A stretch of DNA of 64,000 bases from Roseiarcus sp963780825 (GTDB lineage Bacteria > Pseudomonadota > Alphaproteobacteria > Rhizobiales > Beijerinckiaceae), in the NCBI GenBank assembly GCA_963780825.1, contig CAWADL010000006.1, forward strand, positions 142,078-206,077, read 5' to 3'. Shown one piece after another: positions 30,202 to 38,900 of the stretch. The notes beneath the pieces are model-generated. The model was not told the DNA's origin. It did no database searches and was given only the letters and a program-made list of their open reading frames with translations. Position 1 is the first letter of the stretch. Each line of letters begins with the position of its first letter. A program made the position numbers and the translations under genes.

Positions 30202-30299
30202 CCTGTAGCCGCGGTCGTTGACCGCGGTTGACGTGAGATCGTCCGTATCCAGCAAGCCTTCGATCTCGGCGCCCCGCGGTCAACGACCGCGGCTACAGG
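30202..30299. repeat. Intergenic two-hairpin repeat, copy B
   Basis: Bounded by CCTGTAGCCGCGG and CCGCGGCTACAGG as in copy A. Hairpins: left CCGCGGTC-GTT-GACCGCGG and right CCGCGGTC-AAC-GACCGCGG, exact complements of each other. The centre again carries GAGATCG...CGATCTC. It lies between tRNA-Asp and the nuo operon. Confidence 0.85.
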
Positions 30300-30592
30300 C
30301 GCCAGGCCCTTGATTACGCGCGTAAATAGGCCCCTCGCTTCGATTAAATTAGAAGCGTTCTAAGTTCCCCGTTGCATGCCCCGTTGCACTGCGATAGGCC
30401 ACAATCGCGATTTCGCGTGACGCGCCCATTGTGTCGGCGAATATTGCGGTTGTCGAAGTCCTGGGCGGGCGGCGCGAAGACAAGTGGGTGAGAGCCGAGG
30501 GGGCTTCGCCCAAGACATCGCCGCGAGGCTCGGGATGAGCGCTGCCGGAGCGCCGATCGCAACGATCGGGGTTAAACTCGCGCGGAGGTCAA
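30300..30592. other. Leader region of the nuo operon
   Basis: About 290 bases between repeat copy B and nuoA, presumably holding the nuo promoter. No clear promoter boxes or gene; a GGAGG ribosome site ends it at 30584-30588. Confidence 0.45.
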
Positions 30593-30958
30593 GTGCCCAG
30601 TCTGATCGCCGACTATCTGCCGCTGATCGTGTTCATCGTGCTTGGCGGCCTTATCTGCTCGGCGCTGCTCGTCGCGCCCTTCCTGGTCGCCTATCGCAAG
30701 CCTGATTCAGAGAAGCTCTCGGCTTACGAATGCGGCTTCAATCCGTTCGACGATTCGCGCATGAAATTCGACGTGCGTTTCTATCTGGTGTCGCTGCTGT
30801 TCATCATCTTCGACCTTGAAGTGGCGTTCCTGTTTCCCTGGGCCGCGGCGTTCCGCGATATCGGCGTCTTCGGCTTCTGGTCGATGATCATCTTCCTCGG
30901 CGTGCTGACGGTCGGCTTTGTCTACGAATGGAAAAAGGGAGCGCTCGAATGGGATTGA
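30593..30958 (+). CDS. nuoA: NADH-quinone oxidoreductase subunit A
   Basis: Small membrane subunit (121 residues) at the junction of the arms of complex I. Three transmembrane segments lie at about 9-29, 64-84 and 90-112; the conserved SAYECGFNPF loop with its cysteine, which moves during the active/deactive transition, follows the first. DVRFYLVSLLFIIFDLEVAFLFPW is the diagnostic second helix. The start is GTG 30593 with GGAGG five bases upstream. The gene overlaps nuoB by 10 bases. First gene of the operon. Confidence 0.96.
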   Translation: MPSLIADYLPLIVFIVLGGLICSALLVAPFLVAYRKPDSEKLSAYECGFNPFDDSRMKFDVRFYLVSLLFIIFDLEVAFLFPWAAAFRDIGVFGFWSMIIFLGVLTVGFVYEWKKGALEWD

Positions 30959-31524
30959 GCCCAGGCCCGCTGGTCGCGCCCGCTCCGCGCGGTTTGGTTG
31001 ATCCCTCGACCGGCAAGCCGCTCGGCGCCGACGATTCGTATTTCGGGACCATCAACGATCAACTCGCCGACAAAGGGTTCTTCGTCACCGCGACCGACGA
31101 TCTGATCCAATGGGCGCGCACCGGTTCGCTGATGTGGATGACGTTCGGTCTCGCCTGTTGCGCCGTCGAGATGATGCAGGTGTCGATGCCGCGCTACGAC
31201 ATCGAGCGCTTCGGCTTCGCACCGCGCGCCTCGCCGCGCCAATCCGACGTGATGATCGTCGCGGGCACGTTGACCAACAAGATGGCGCCGGCGTTGCGCA
31301 AGGTCTACGACCAGATGCCGGAGCCGCGCTACGTCATTTCGATGGGCTCCTGCGCCAACGGCGGCGGCTACTATCATTTCTCCTACGCCGTGGTGCGCGG
31401 CTGCGATCGGATCGTGCCGGTCGACATCTACGTGCCCGGCTGCCCGCCGACCGCCGAGGCGCTGCTCTACGGCGTGCTGATGCTGCAGAAGAAGATCCGT
31501 CGCACCGGAACGATCGAGCGCTGA
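30949..31524 (+). CDS. nuoB: NADH-quinone oxidoreductase subunit B
   Basis: Peripheral subunit of 191 residues carrying cluster N2, the last Fe-S centre before ubiquinone. Cys ligands are in FGLACCAVEMMQ (adjacent pair), SMGSCANGGGYY and VPGCPPTAEALL. The N-terminal 30 residues (GLSPGPLVAPAPRG) are a variable extension. ATG 30949 lies inside the end of nuoA, indicating translational coupling. nuoC follows after 19 bases. Confidence 0.97.
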   Translation: MGLSPGPLVAPAPRGLVDPSTGKPLGADDSYFGTINDQLADKGFFVTATDDLIQWARTGSLMWMTFGLACCAVEMMQVSMPRYDIERFGFAPRASPRQSDVMIVAGTLTNKMAPALRKVYDQMPEPRYVISMGSCANGGGYYHFSYAVVRGCDRIVPVDIYVPGCPPTAEALLYGVLMLQKKIRRTGTIER

Positions 31525-31543
31525 AGCGGCTCGCGAGGGTTTC

Positions 31544-32137
31544 ATGGAAGACTTGCTGAAGCCGATATCCGAAAAGGCGCTAGCGGCGTTTCCTGGCGGC
31601 GCGCTGGAGGCGCGCTTCGCGTTCCAGGAATTGACGTTTCTCGCCGAGCCGGCGCGGATCGTCGACGTGCTCAAATTTCTGCGCGACGACGCCGATTGTC
31701 AGTTTGTCTGCTTCACCGACATCACGGCCGCCGACTATCCCGCGCGCGAGCAGCGTTTCGAAGTGGTCTACCAACTTCTCTCCCCGCGCAAGAACGTGCG
31801 CGTGCGGGTAAAGCTCTCGACCGACGAGAACACGCCGGTTCCCTCGGCGATACCGGTGTTTCCCGCCGCCGATTGGTACGAGCGCGAGATCTACGATCTG
31901 TTCGGCGTCTTGTTTGACGGGCATCCGGATTTGCGCCGCATCCTCACCGATTACGGGTTCGAGGGCCATCCTCTGCGCAAGGACTTCCCGATGACCGGCT
32001 TCGTCGAAGTGCGCTACGACGAGGAGGAGAAGCGGGTGCGCTACGAGCCGGTGAAGCTCACGCAGGAGTTCCGCAAGTTCGACTTCCTGAGCCCCTGGGA
32101 AGGCGCGCCGCTGCCCGGCGACGAGAAGGCGCAATGA
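31544..32137 (+). CDS. nuoC: NADH-quinone oxidoreductase subunit C
   Basis: Hydrophilic subunit of 197 residues in the connecting part of complex I. The signature ADWYEREIYDLFGVLFDGHP DLRRILTDYGFEGHPLRKD is intact. It is a separate gene here, not fused to nuoD as in enterobacteria. The stop overlaps the ATG of the next, non-nuo gene by 4 bases (ATGA). Confidence 0.97.
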   Translation: MEDLLKPISEKALAAFPGGALEARFAFQELTFLAEPARIVDVLKFLRDDADCQFVCFTDITAADYPAREQRFEVVYQLLSPRKNVRVRVKLSTDENTPVPSAIPVFPAADWYEREIYDLFGVLFDGHPDLRRILTDYGFEGHPLRKDFPMTGFVEVRYDEEEKRVRYEPVKLTQEFRKFDFLSPWEGAPLPGDEKAQ

Positions 32138-32676
32138 TGCGCCCGCTTCGCTCTCTCATTGCCGGTCTCCTCTGCGCGGGCCTCGCGGCCGCGGCATTCG
32201 CCGCGCCGATGACCAACGATGAGTATCAGGCCAAGCTGAAAACCTACGATCCGGCCGCCGTCGCGGCGGCGACCAACTACGCCAAGAGCTTCGATATGGT
32301 CGGCGGCTTCGCCAAGAACGCGCCGAAAATGGCCGAGGGGATGACCAAAGAGCTGAAGGAAAAGAACCCCGGCATCACCGATGATCAGGTGAAGGATTTC
32401 GTCGAAACCTTCGAGCATGTCGCGCTTGTCGACAACGCTGATGTGATCAACCACGCCGTCGTACTCGCTTTGCTCGAATCGTTCAGCGGCGAGGAAATCG
32501 TCGCGCTCGACAAATTCTATTCGACGCCGGTCGGGCAGGGCATCTTGAAGAAATTTCCGACCGTGACGCAAAAGCTCGGCGAGGCGCGGCGCCTGATGCC
32601 GTCTGAAATCATGCCCAAGGCGTTGGAGGCGGCCAAGGCCAAGCTGAAGGCCGCCGGCCTCGACGTGAAGTTGTGA
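32134..32676 (+). CDS. Exported DUF2059 protein within the nuo operon
   Basis: A 180-residue secreted or periplasmic protein with a clear signal peptide (SLIAGLLCAGLAAAAFA, cleavage before APMT). The C-terminal part matches DUF2059: LDKFYSTPVGQGILKKFPTV. The mature protein is Lys/Ala-rich and mostly helical. It sits between nuoC and nuoD with a 4-base ATGA overlap to nuoC and 7 bases to nuoD, so it is fully embedded in the operon. No complex I role is known for DUF2059; it could be an assembly factor or a passenger. Confidence 0.82.
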   Translation: MMRPLRSLIAGLLCAGLAAAAFAAPMTNDEYQAKLKTYDPAAVAAATNYAKSFDMVGGFAKNAPKMAEGMTKELKEKNPGITDDQVKDFVETFEHVALVDNADVINHAVVLALLESFSGEEIVALDKFYSTPVGQGILKKFPTVTQKLGEARRLMPSEIMPKALEAAKAKLKAAGLDVKL

Positions 32677-32683
32677 GCGCGCG

Positions 32684-33876
32684 ATGACCGAACAGAACCT
32701 CCGCAATTTCTCGATCAATTTTGGGCCGCAGCACCCGGCCGCGCATGGCGTGTTGCGGCTGGTGCTGGAGCTCGACGGCGAGGTGGTCGAGCGCGTCGAT
32801 CCGCATATCGGCCTGCTGCATCGCGGCACCGAGAAGCTGATGGAAGCGCGCACCTATCTGCAGAACGTGCCTTATCTGGACCGGCTCGACTATGTCGCGC
32901 CGATGAACCAGGAACATGCTTATGCGCTGGCGGTCGAGCGGCTGCTCGGCATTACTGTGCCGCGCCGCGCGCAACTGATCCGCGTGCTCTATTCCGAGAT
33001 CGGGCGCCTGCTGTCGCATCTGTTGAATGTCACTACCCAAGCCATGGACGTCGGCGCGCTGACGCCGCCGCTCTGGGGTTTTGAAGAGCGCGAAAAGCTG
33101 ATGGTGTTCTACGAGCGCGCCAGCGGCTCGCGCATGCACGCGGCCTATTTCCGCCCCGGCGGTGTGCACCAGGATCTGCCGAGAAAGCTCATCGACGATA
33201 TCAACGCCTTCTGCGATCCGTTCCTGAAAGTGTGTGACGATCTTGAAACGCTGTTGACCGGCAACCGCATCTTCAAACAGCGCAATGTCGACATTGGCGT
33301 GGTTTCGCTGGAGGACGCTTTCGCCTGGGGTTTCTCCGGCGTGATGGTGCGCGGCTCCGGCGCGGCCTGGGATTTGCGCAAGTCGCAGCCCTACGAGTGC
33401 TATGAGGAGATGGAGTTCGACATCCCCATCGGCAAGAACGGCGATTGTTTCGATCGCTATCTGATCCGCATGGAGGAGATGCGTCAGTCCGTTCGCATCA
33501 TGAGACAATGCTGCGCGAAGCTAAATGCGCCGGATGGCGGCGGGCCCGGTGGAGACCGACGACGGCAAAGTCGCGCCGCCGCGGCGCCCGAAGATGAAAC
33601 AATCAATGGAAGCGCTGATCCATCATTTCAAGCTCTACACCGAGGGTTATAAGGTTCCAGAGGGCGAGGTCTATGCCGCGGTCGAGGCGCCGAAGGGCGA
33701 GTTCGGCGTCTATCTGGTCTCCGACGGCACCAACAAACCCTATCGTTGCAAGCTCGAGGGCGCCGGGCTTCGCGCATCTCGCGGCGATGGATTTCCTCTG
33801 CCGCAAACATCTGCTCGCCGACGTCAGCGCGATCCTCGGCTCGCTCGACATCGTGTTTGGAGAAGTGGACCGATGA
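32684..33876 (+). CDS. nuoD: NADH-quinone oxidoreductase subunit D (two +1 frameshifts)
   Basis: The 49-kDa-type subunit that shapes the quinone pocket. It starts RNFSINFGPQHPAAHGVLRL, followed by HIGLLHRGTEKLME and YLDRLDYVAPMNQEHAY; the C-terminal HHFKLYTEG, PKGEFGVYLVSDG and PGFAHLAAMDFLCRKHLLAD parts lie in other frames. Extra bases are at 33523-33525 (A) and 33758-33760 (G). Removing them gives 396 residues, the exact usual length, ending SLDIVFGEVDR. A dispersed repeat begins 7 bases after the stop, so nuoE is 205 bases away instead of a few. Confidence 0.94.
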
Positions 33877-33882
33877 GGCTTT

Positions 33883-34029
33883 CGTCATTGCGAGCGAAGC
33901 GAAGCCATCCAGCTCCTCTGCAACGCCGAGGTTGGGCCGCGCCACGGGACGGCGCCGCGTTCTTGACTGCATTTGATGGCGCCGTGTTTGGTCCCGGCGC
34001 TGGATTGCTTCGCTTCGCTCGCAATGACG
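33883..34029. repeat. Dispersed inverted repeat, ATTGCGAGCGAAGCG family (copy 2), inside the nuo operon
   Basis: CGTCATTGCGAGCGAAGCGA at the left and TTGCTTCGCTTCGCTCGCAATGACG at the right form an almost perfect terminal inverted repeat of about 25 bases; the inside is GC-rich and non-coding. It starts 7 bases after the nuoD stop and ends about 50 bases before nuoE. No other sequence separates these two genes. Confidence 0.9.
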
Positions 34030-34081
34030 GTGAGAGATCGTGATGAGTTCGCCCTGTCGGTTCAGAGTTCGGAGCTAAGCG

Positions 34082-34729
34082 ATGTCCGTCCGACGCCTGG
34101 CTGAAAAGCAGCCCGAGAGTTTCACGTTCACGCCTGACAATCAGGCTTGGGCGGAGAAGGAGATCACCAAATATCCGAAGGGCCGGCAGGCCTCGGCGAT
34201 CATCGCGTTGCTATGGCGCGCGCAGGCGCAGAACGGCTACTGGCTGCCGCGTCCGGCGATCGAGAAGGTCGCCGACATGCTCGACATGCCCTATATCCGC
34301 GCGCTGGAGGTGGCGACCTTCTACACGATGTTCAATCTGGAGCCGGTTGGCCGCCACTACGTGCAGCTCTGCGGCACCACGCCCTGCATGCTGCGCGGCG
34401 CCGAGGACATCAAGAAAGTCTGCCAGAGCAAGATCGGCGACGAGCATCACGTCACGAACGATGGCAAGTTTTCCTGGATCGAGGTCGAGTGCCTCGGCGC
34501 CTGCTGCAACGCGCCGATGGTGCAGATCAACGATGATTTCTACGAAGACCTGACGCCGGAGAATTTCACAAAACTGCTCGACGATCTCGCCGCGGGGCGG
34601 CCGGTGAAGATCGGCTCGCAGACCGGCCGTGTTTCCTCCGAGCCGCCCGGCGGCGAACTCACGGCGTTGACGACGCTCTACGGCAAGGACGGCAAGGGGG
34701 GGCAGGGCGTCGAGCCCGCCAAGGCTTAG
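34082..34729 (+). CDS. nuoE: NADH-quinone oxidoreductase subunit E
   Basis: The 24-kDa-type subunit (215 residues) carrying [2Fe-2S] cluster N1a in the NADH module. Ligands are in QLCGTTPCMLRG and VECLGACCNAPM. ALEVATFYTMFNLEPVG is the family core. The last 40 residues (SEPPGGELTALTTLYGKDG) are an alphaproteobacterial-type tail. ATG 34082 follows the repeat; nuoF begins 3 bases after the stop. Confidence 0.97.
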   Translation: MSVRRLAEKQPESFTFTPDNQAWAEKEITKYPKGRQASAIIALLWRAQAQNGYWLPRPAIEKVADMLDMPYIRALEVATFYTMFNLEPVGRHYVQLCGTTPCMLRGAEDIKKVCQSKIGDEHHVTNDGKFSWIEVECLGACCNAPMVQINDDFYEDLTPENFTKLLDDLAAGRPVKIGSQTGRVSSEPPGGELTALTTLYGKDGKGGQGVEPAKA

Positions 34730-34732
34730 ACC

Positions 34733-36037
34733 ATGCTCGAAGACAAAGACCGCATCTTCACCAACCTTTACGGCCTCGGCGATCGCAGCCTGAAAGGCGC
34801 CCGTGCGCGCGGGCAGTGGGACAATACCAAGGCGCTGATCGACAAGGGCCGCGACTGGGTCATCAACGAGATGAAGGCGTCGGGCTTGCGCGGTCGCGGC
34901 GGCGCGGGCTTTCCGACCGGGCTCAAATGGTCGTTCATGCCGAAGACCATCGACCCGAAGCGCCCGCATTATCTGGTCATCAACGCCGACGAATCCGAGC
35001 CCGGCACCTGCAAAGATCGCGAGATCATGCGCAACGACCCGCACACGCTGGTCGAAGGCGCGCTGATCGCCTCCTTCGCGATGGGCGCCGAGGCCTGCTA
35101 CATCTACGTGCGCGGCGAATATATTGTGGAGCGCATCCGCCTGCAGCAGGCGGTCGACGAGGCCTATGAGGCCAAGCTGATTGGCCGGGACAACGTCAAC
35201 GGCTGGCCGTTCGATCTGTACGTCCATCACGGCGCCGGCGCTTATATCTGCGGCGAAGAAACGGCGATGCTGGAGAGCCTGGAGGGCAAGAAGGGCCAGC
35301 CGCGCATGAAGCCGCCCTTCCCCGCGAATGTCGGCCTCTATGGTTGCCCGACGACCGTCAACAATGTCGAGTCGATCGCGGTGGCGCCGACGATCCTGCG
35401 CCGCGGCGCCGCGTGGTTCTCCAGCTTCGGCGCGCCCAACAATGCGGGAACCAAACTGTTCTGCGTGTCAGGCCACGTCAACAAGCCCTGCAACGTCGAA
35501 GAGGCGATGTCGATCCCGTTCCGCGAGTTGATTGATCGCCATTGCGGCGGCATTCGCGGCGGCTGGGACAATCTGTTGGCCGTCATCCCCGGCGGCTCCT
35601 CGGTGCGGCTGGTGCCGGCGGCGCAGATCGTCGACACGCCGATGGACTTCGACTCGCTGGGCAAACTGCGCTCCGGCCTCGGCACGGCGGCGGTCATCGT
35701 GATGGACAAGTCGACCGACATCGTCCGCGCGATCGCCCGGCTGTCGCGCTTCTACATGCATGAGAGCTGCGGCCAATGCACGCCGTGCCGCGAGGGCACC
35801 GGTTGGATGTGGCGCGTGATGACGCGCATGTCCGAGGGCAGGGCGCAGAAGCGCGAGATCGACATGCTGCTCGACGTGACCAAACAAGTCGAAGGCCACA
35901 CGATCTGCGCGCTGGGCGACGCGGCGGCTTGGCCGATCCAAGGGTTGATCGCGCATTTCCGGCCGGAGATCGAGCGCCGCATCGACGCCTATTCCGCCAA
36001 CCCGCACAGCGAGCCTGTGCGCGTGGCGGCGGAGTAG
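34733..36037 (+). CDS. nuoF: NADH-quinone oxidoreductase subunit F
   Basis: The 51-kDa-type subunit (434 residues) that binds NADH and FMN and holds [4Fe-4S] cluster N3. GLRGRGGAGFPTGLKW binds NADH; GAGAYICGEETAML contributes to the flavin site. Cluster ligands are in HESCGQCTPCREGTGW and the later Cys of HTICALGDAAAW. The frame is intact. A pentapeptide-repeat gene, not nuoG, begins 4 bases after the stop. Confidence 0.98.
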   Translation: MLEDKDRIFTNLYGLGDRSLKGARARGQWDNTKALIDKGRDWVINEMKASGLRGRGGAGFPTGLKWSFMPKTIDPKRPHYLVINADESEPGTCKDREIMRNDPHTLVEGALIASFAMGAEACYIYVRGEYIVERIRLQQAVDEAYEAKLIGRDNVNGWPFDLYVHHGAGAYICGEETAMLESLEGKKGQPRMKPPFPANVGLYGCPTTVNNVESIAVAPTILRRGAAWFSSFGAPNNAGTKLFCVSGHVNKPCNVEEAMSIPFRELIDRHCGGIRGGWDNLLAVIPGGSSVRLVPAAQIVDTPMDFDSLGKLRSGLGTAAVIVMDKSTDIVRAIARLSRFYMHESCGQCTPCREGTGWMWRVMTRMSEGRAQKREIDMLLDVTKQVEGHTICALGDAAAWPIQGLIAHFRPEIERRIDAYSANPHSEPVRVAAE

Positions 36038-36041
36038 GGCG

Positions 36042-36323
36042 ATGCAGATCGAAAAACAAAAGCTTTGCCTGACCGTGCTGAAGTCCGATCTCTCGGGGTC
36101 GCGGTTCGACGATGTGAATATTTCCGGTTGTGATTTCGAGAACGTCAATATGTCGGGTTGGCGCGTCAACAATGTCAATTTGGCGGGACTGAAAATATCC
36201 AACGCCAATCTGGCGGGGGCGGCGATCTCCGACGCGCGGCTCGAAGGCGCGACGATCGAGGGCGTGCCCGTCACCGAGATGCTCGCCTATTGGCGTGCGG
36301 GCCATCCAGGGGCCGCGGCATGA
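36042..36323 (+). CDS. Pentapeptide-repeat protein between nuoF and nuoG
   Basis: A 93-residue protein with about ten A(D/N)LxX-type repeats: SDLSGSRFDDVNISGCDFEN, VNMSGWRVNNVNLAGLKISN, ANLAGAAISDARLEGATIEG. These stack into a short right-handed quadrilateral beta-helix. The C-terminus (PVTEMLAYWRAGHPG) resembles the tail of small pentapeptide proteins in related genomes. ATG 36042 is 4 bases after nuoF; the stop overlaps the next start (ATGA). The function is unknown. The location suggests an assembly or regulatory link to complex I, but only position supports this. Confidence 0.85.
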   Translation: MQIEKQKLCLTVLKSDLSGSRFDDVNISGCDFENVNMSGWRVNNVNLAGLKISNANLAGAAISDARLEGATIEGVPVTEMLAYWRAGHPGAAA

Positions 36324-36790
36324 CGACAACTCATATCGCGCAGCTCAATATCGGCCGCTTCCGTTTCCCGACCGACGATCCGCGCATGGCCGGGTTCATG
36401 GACAATCTCGACCGGGTCAATGCGCTCGCTGAGCGCAGCGAGGGGTTTGTTTGGCGGCTGAAGGACGACACCAACAACGCGACGGCGTTCCGCCCGTTTC
36501 CTGATCCCGACATGGCGGTCAATCTGTCGGTTTGGGAGAGCGTCGAGGCTCTGGAGAAATTCGTTTGGAACACAGTGCATGCGCGTTTCTACAATGCGAA
36601 AGCCTCGTGGTTCGATAAGCTCGGCGAGCCGCATTTCGTCATGTGGACGATACCCGCCGGGCATATTCCGCCGCTCGAAGAGGCGAAGGCCCGGCTCGAT
36701 CATCTGAGAGCGCATGGCGAAAGCGATCACGCTTTCGGTTGGGCGCATCTGCCGCATATCAAGCAGTGGATGACCAAGAAATGCGGATGA
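36320..36790 (+). CDS. DUF3291 protein between nuoF and nuoG
   Basis: A 156-residue protein of the DUF3291 family (ferredoxin-like alpha/beta monooxygenase-type fold): HIAQLNIGRFRFPTDDPRMA, GFVWRLKDD, NLSVWESVEALEKFVWNTVH, and WTIPAGHIPPLEEAKARLDH. ATG 36320 overlaps the stop of the pentapeptide gene by 4 bases (ATGA), and its own stop overlaps the next tiny frame in the same way. Family members may be antibiotic-biosynthesis-type monooxygenases or ligand binders; the function is not established. It belongs to the nuo transcript. Confidence 0.8.
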   Translation: MTTTHIAQLNIGRFRFPTDDPRMAGFMDNLDRVNALAERSEGFVWRLKDDTNNATAFRPFPDPDMAVNLSVWESVEALEKFVWNTVHARFYNAKASWFDKLGEPHFVMWTIPAGHIPPLEEAKARLDHLRAHGESDHAFGWAHLPHIKQWMTKKCG

Positions 36791-36834
36791 GCGAACTACG
36801 CAAGCGCGTCGAAAAGCTGGAAAAGACCAGATGA
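36787..36834 (+). CDS. 15-codon ORF bridging DUF3291 gene and nuoG
   Basis: MSELRKRVEKLEKTR, then stop. Its ATG overlaps the stop of the DUF3291 gene (ATGA at 36787-36790) and its stop overlaps the nuoG start (ATGA at 36831-36834), so ribosomes could pass along all three genes. The peptide has the charge pattern of a short amphipathic helix. It may act only as a translational coupler. Confidence 0.5.
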   Translation: MSELRKRVEKLEKTR

Positions 36835-38892
36835 GCAAGATCGTCATCGACGGCAAGGAAATCGACGTTCCCGCCGAATACACGCTGCTCCAAGCCTGCG
36901 AGGCCGCCGGCGCCGAGGTGCCGCGCTTCTGCTTCCACGAGCGGCTGTCGATCGCCGGCAATTGTCGCATGTGCTTGGTCGAGGTGAAGGGCGGGCCGCC
37001 GAAGCCGACCGCTTCCTGCGCGATGGCTGTGAAGGATTTGCGGCCCGGCCCGAAGGGCGAGCCGCCGGTGGTTGAGACCAATTCGCCGATGGCGCGCAAG
37101 GCCCGCGCGGGCGTGATGGAATTCCTGCTGATCAACCATCCGCTGGATTGCCCGATCTGCGATCAGGGCGGCGAGTGCGATCTGCAGGACCAGGCGATGG
37201 CCTATGGCGTCGACAGCTCGCGCTATCACGAGAACAAGCGCGCGGTTGAAGACAAATATATGGGCGCGCTGGTCAAGACCTCGATGAACCGCTGCATTCA
37301 ATGCACGCGCTGCGTTCGCTTCGCGACCGAAGTCGCCGGCGTCTCCGAACTCGGCGCGATCGGGCGCGGCGAGGACATGGAGATCACGCCCTATCTTGAA
37401 AGAGCGCTGACCTCCGAATTGCAGGGCAATGTCGTCGATCTCTGCCCCGTCGGCGCGCTGACCTCAAAGCCCGACGCAGTTCCATGCGCGCGCGTGGGAA
37501 TATATCAAAACCGAATCGATTGACGTGATGGACGGCATCGGCTCGGCGATCCGCGTCGACTCGCGTGGCCGCGAAGTGATCCGTATCCTGCCTCGCATCA
37601 ACGAAGCGATCAACGAAGAGTGGATCTCCGATAAGACGCGTCATGTCGTCGATGGGCTCAAGGTGCAACGCATCGATCGGCCTTACGTGAAGGTTGACGG
37701 CAAGCTGAAGGCGGCTAGTTGGCCCGAGGCGTTCGCCGCGGTCGCCGCGAAGGTAAAGGCGACGCGGCCGGAAAAGATCGGCGCGCTCGTCGGCGATCTC
37801 GCCAGCCGTCGAGGAAATGTTCGCGCTCAAGGGTCTGATCGAAAAGCTCGGGTCAAAGAACATCGACTGCCGGCAGGACGGCTCGAAGCTGCATCCGAAA
37901 TTCGGCCGCGCGTCGTATTTGTTCAACTCCACCATCGCCGGCATCGACGAGGCCGACGCGATCATGGTGATCGGCTCCAACCCGCGTTTGGAAGTCGCCG
38001 GTGCTCAACGCGCGCATCCGCAAGCGCTGGCTGCGCGGCGATTGCCTGACCGGCGTGTTGGGACCGCAGGGCGATATGACCTGGCCATACAATTATCTCG
38101 GCGCCGGTCCGGACTCGCTGACGCGCTTCGCCGAGCATCCGCCCGCGAACAAACAGAAGCCGATGTTCATCTTCGGCGCCGGCGCCTTCGCGCGGCCCGA
38201 TGGCGAGGCGGTGCTGCGCAACGGCCGCCAAAGCGGCGACCTCGCTTGGTCTGTTTAAAGACGGCTGGAATGGCTTCAATGTTCTGCATACCGCCGCCTC
38301 GCGCGTCGGTGGCCTCGACCTCGGTCTGGTGCCGGGGGAGGGTGGCCTTGATGCGCTGGCGATGACCAAGAGCGGCGCGCTTGACCTGATCATCAACCTT
38401 GGCGCCGATGAGATCGAGATCGAACCGGGCGCCTTCGTTGTCTATATCGGCACGCACGGCGATCGTGGCGCGCATCGCGCCGATGTCATCCTGCCGGGCG
38501 CGGCTTATACCGAGAAGACCGGAACGTACGTCAACACCGAAGGCCGGCCGCAGTTCGCGGAGCGCGCGGTGTTTCCTCCGGGCGATGCGCGCGAGGATTG
38601 GGCGATCCTGCGAGCGCTTTCGGGCGCGCTCGGCGTCACGCTGCCTTACAATTCGCTGAGCGCGTTGCGCGCAGCGCTCGCGGCGGCCTATCCGCATCTC
38701 AGCAAATATGACGAGATCACGCCCGCCGATGCCGGCGCGTTCAAGGATATCGCAGGCGGTGCGCCGACCAGCCAGGCTTTCGTCTCGCCGATCCAGGATT
38801 TCTATCTGACCAACCCGATCGCACGCGCCTCCAAGACCATGGCCGAATGCTCGTCGCTCGCCCATCAGCGGCGCGCGGTCGCGGCGGAATAG
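36831..38892 (+). CDS. nuoG: NADH-quinone oxidoreductase subunit G (four +1 frameshifts)
   Basis: The 75-kDa-type subunit with one 2Fe-2S and two 4Fe-4S clusters. N-terminal ligands: CFHERLSIAGNCRMCLVEV; then HPLDCPICDQGGECDLQ and MNRCIQCTRCVRF; VVDLCPVGALTSKP closes the Fe-S part. The molybdopterin-like domain follows (IMVIGSNPRLE, GDMTWPYNYLGAG, HRADVILPGAAYTEKTGTYV NTEGRPQ). Extra bases at 37478 (A), 37806-37807 (C), 37995 (T) and 38225-38226 (C) split it. The corrected length is 685 residues, normal for alphaproteobacteria. ATG 36831 is within an ATGA overlap with the 15-codon ORF. nuoH starts 8 bases later. Confidence 0.94.
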
Positions 38893-38900
38893 GGCTCTCC

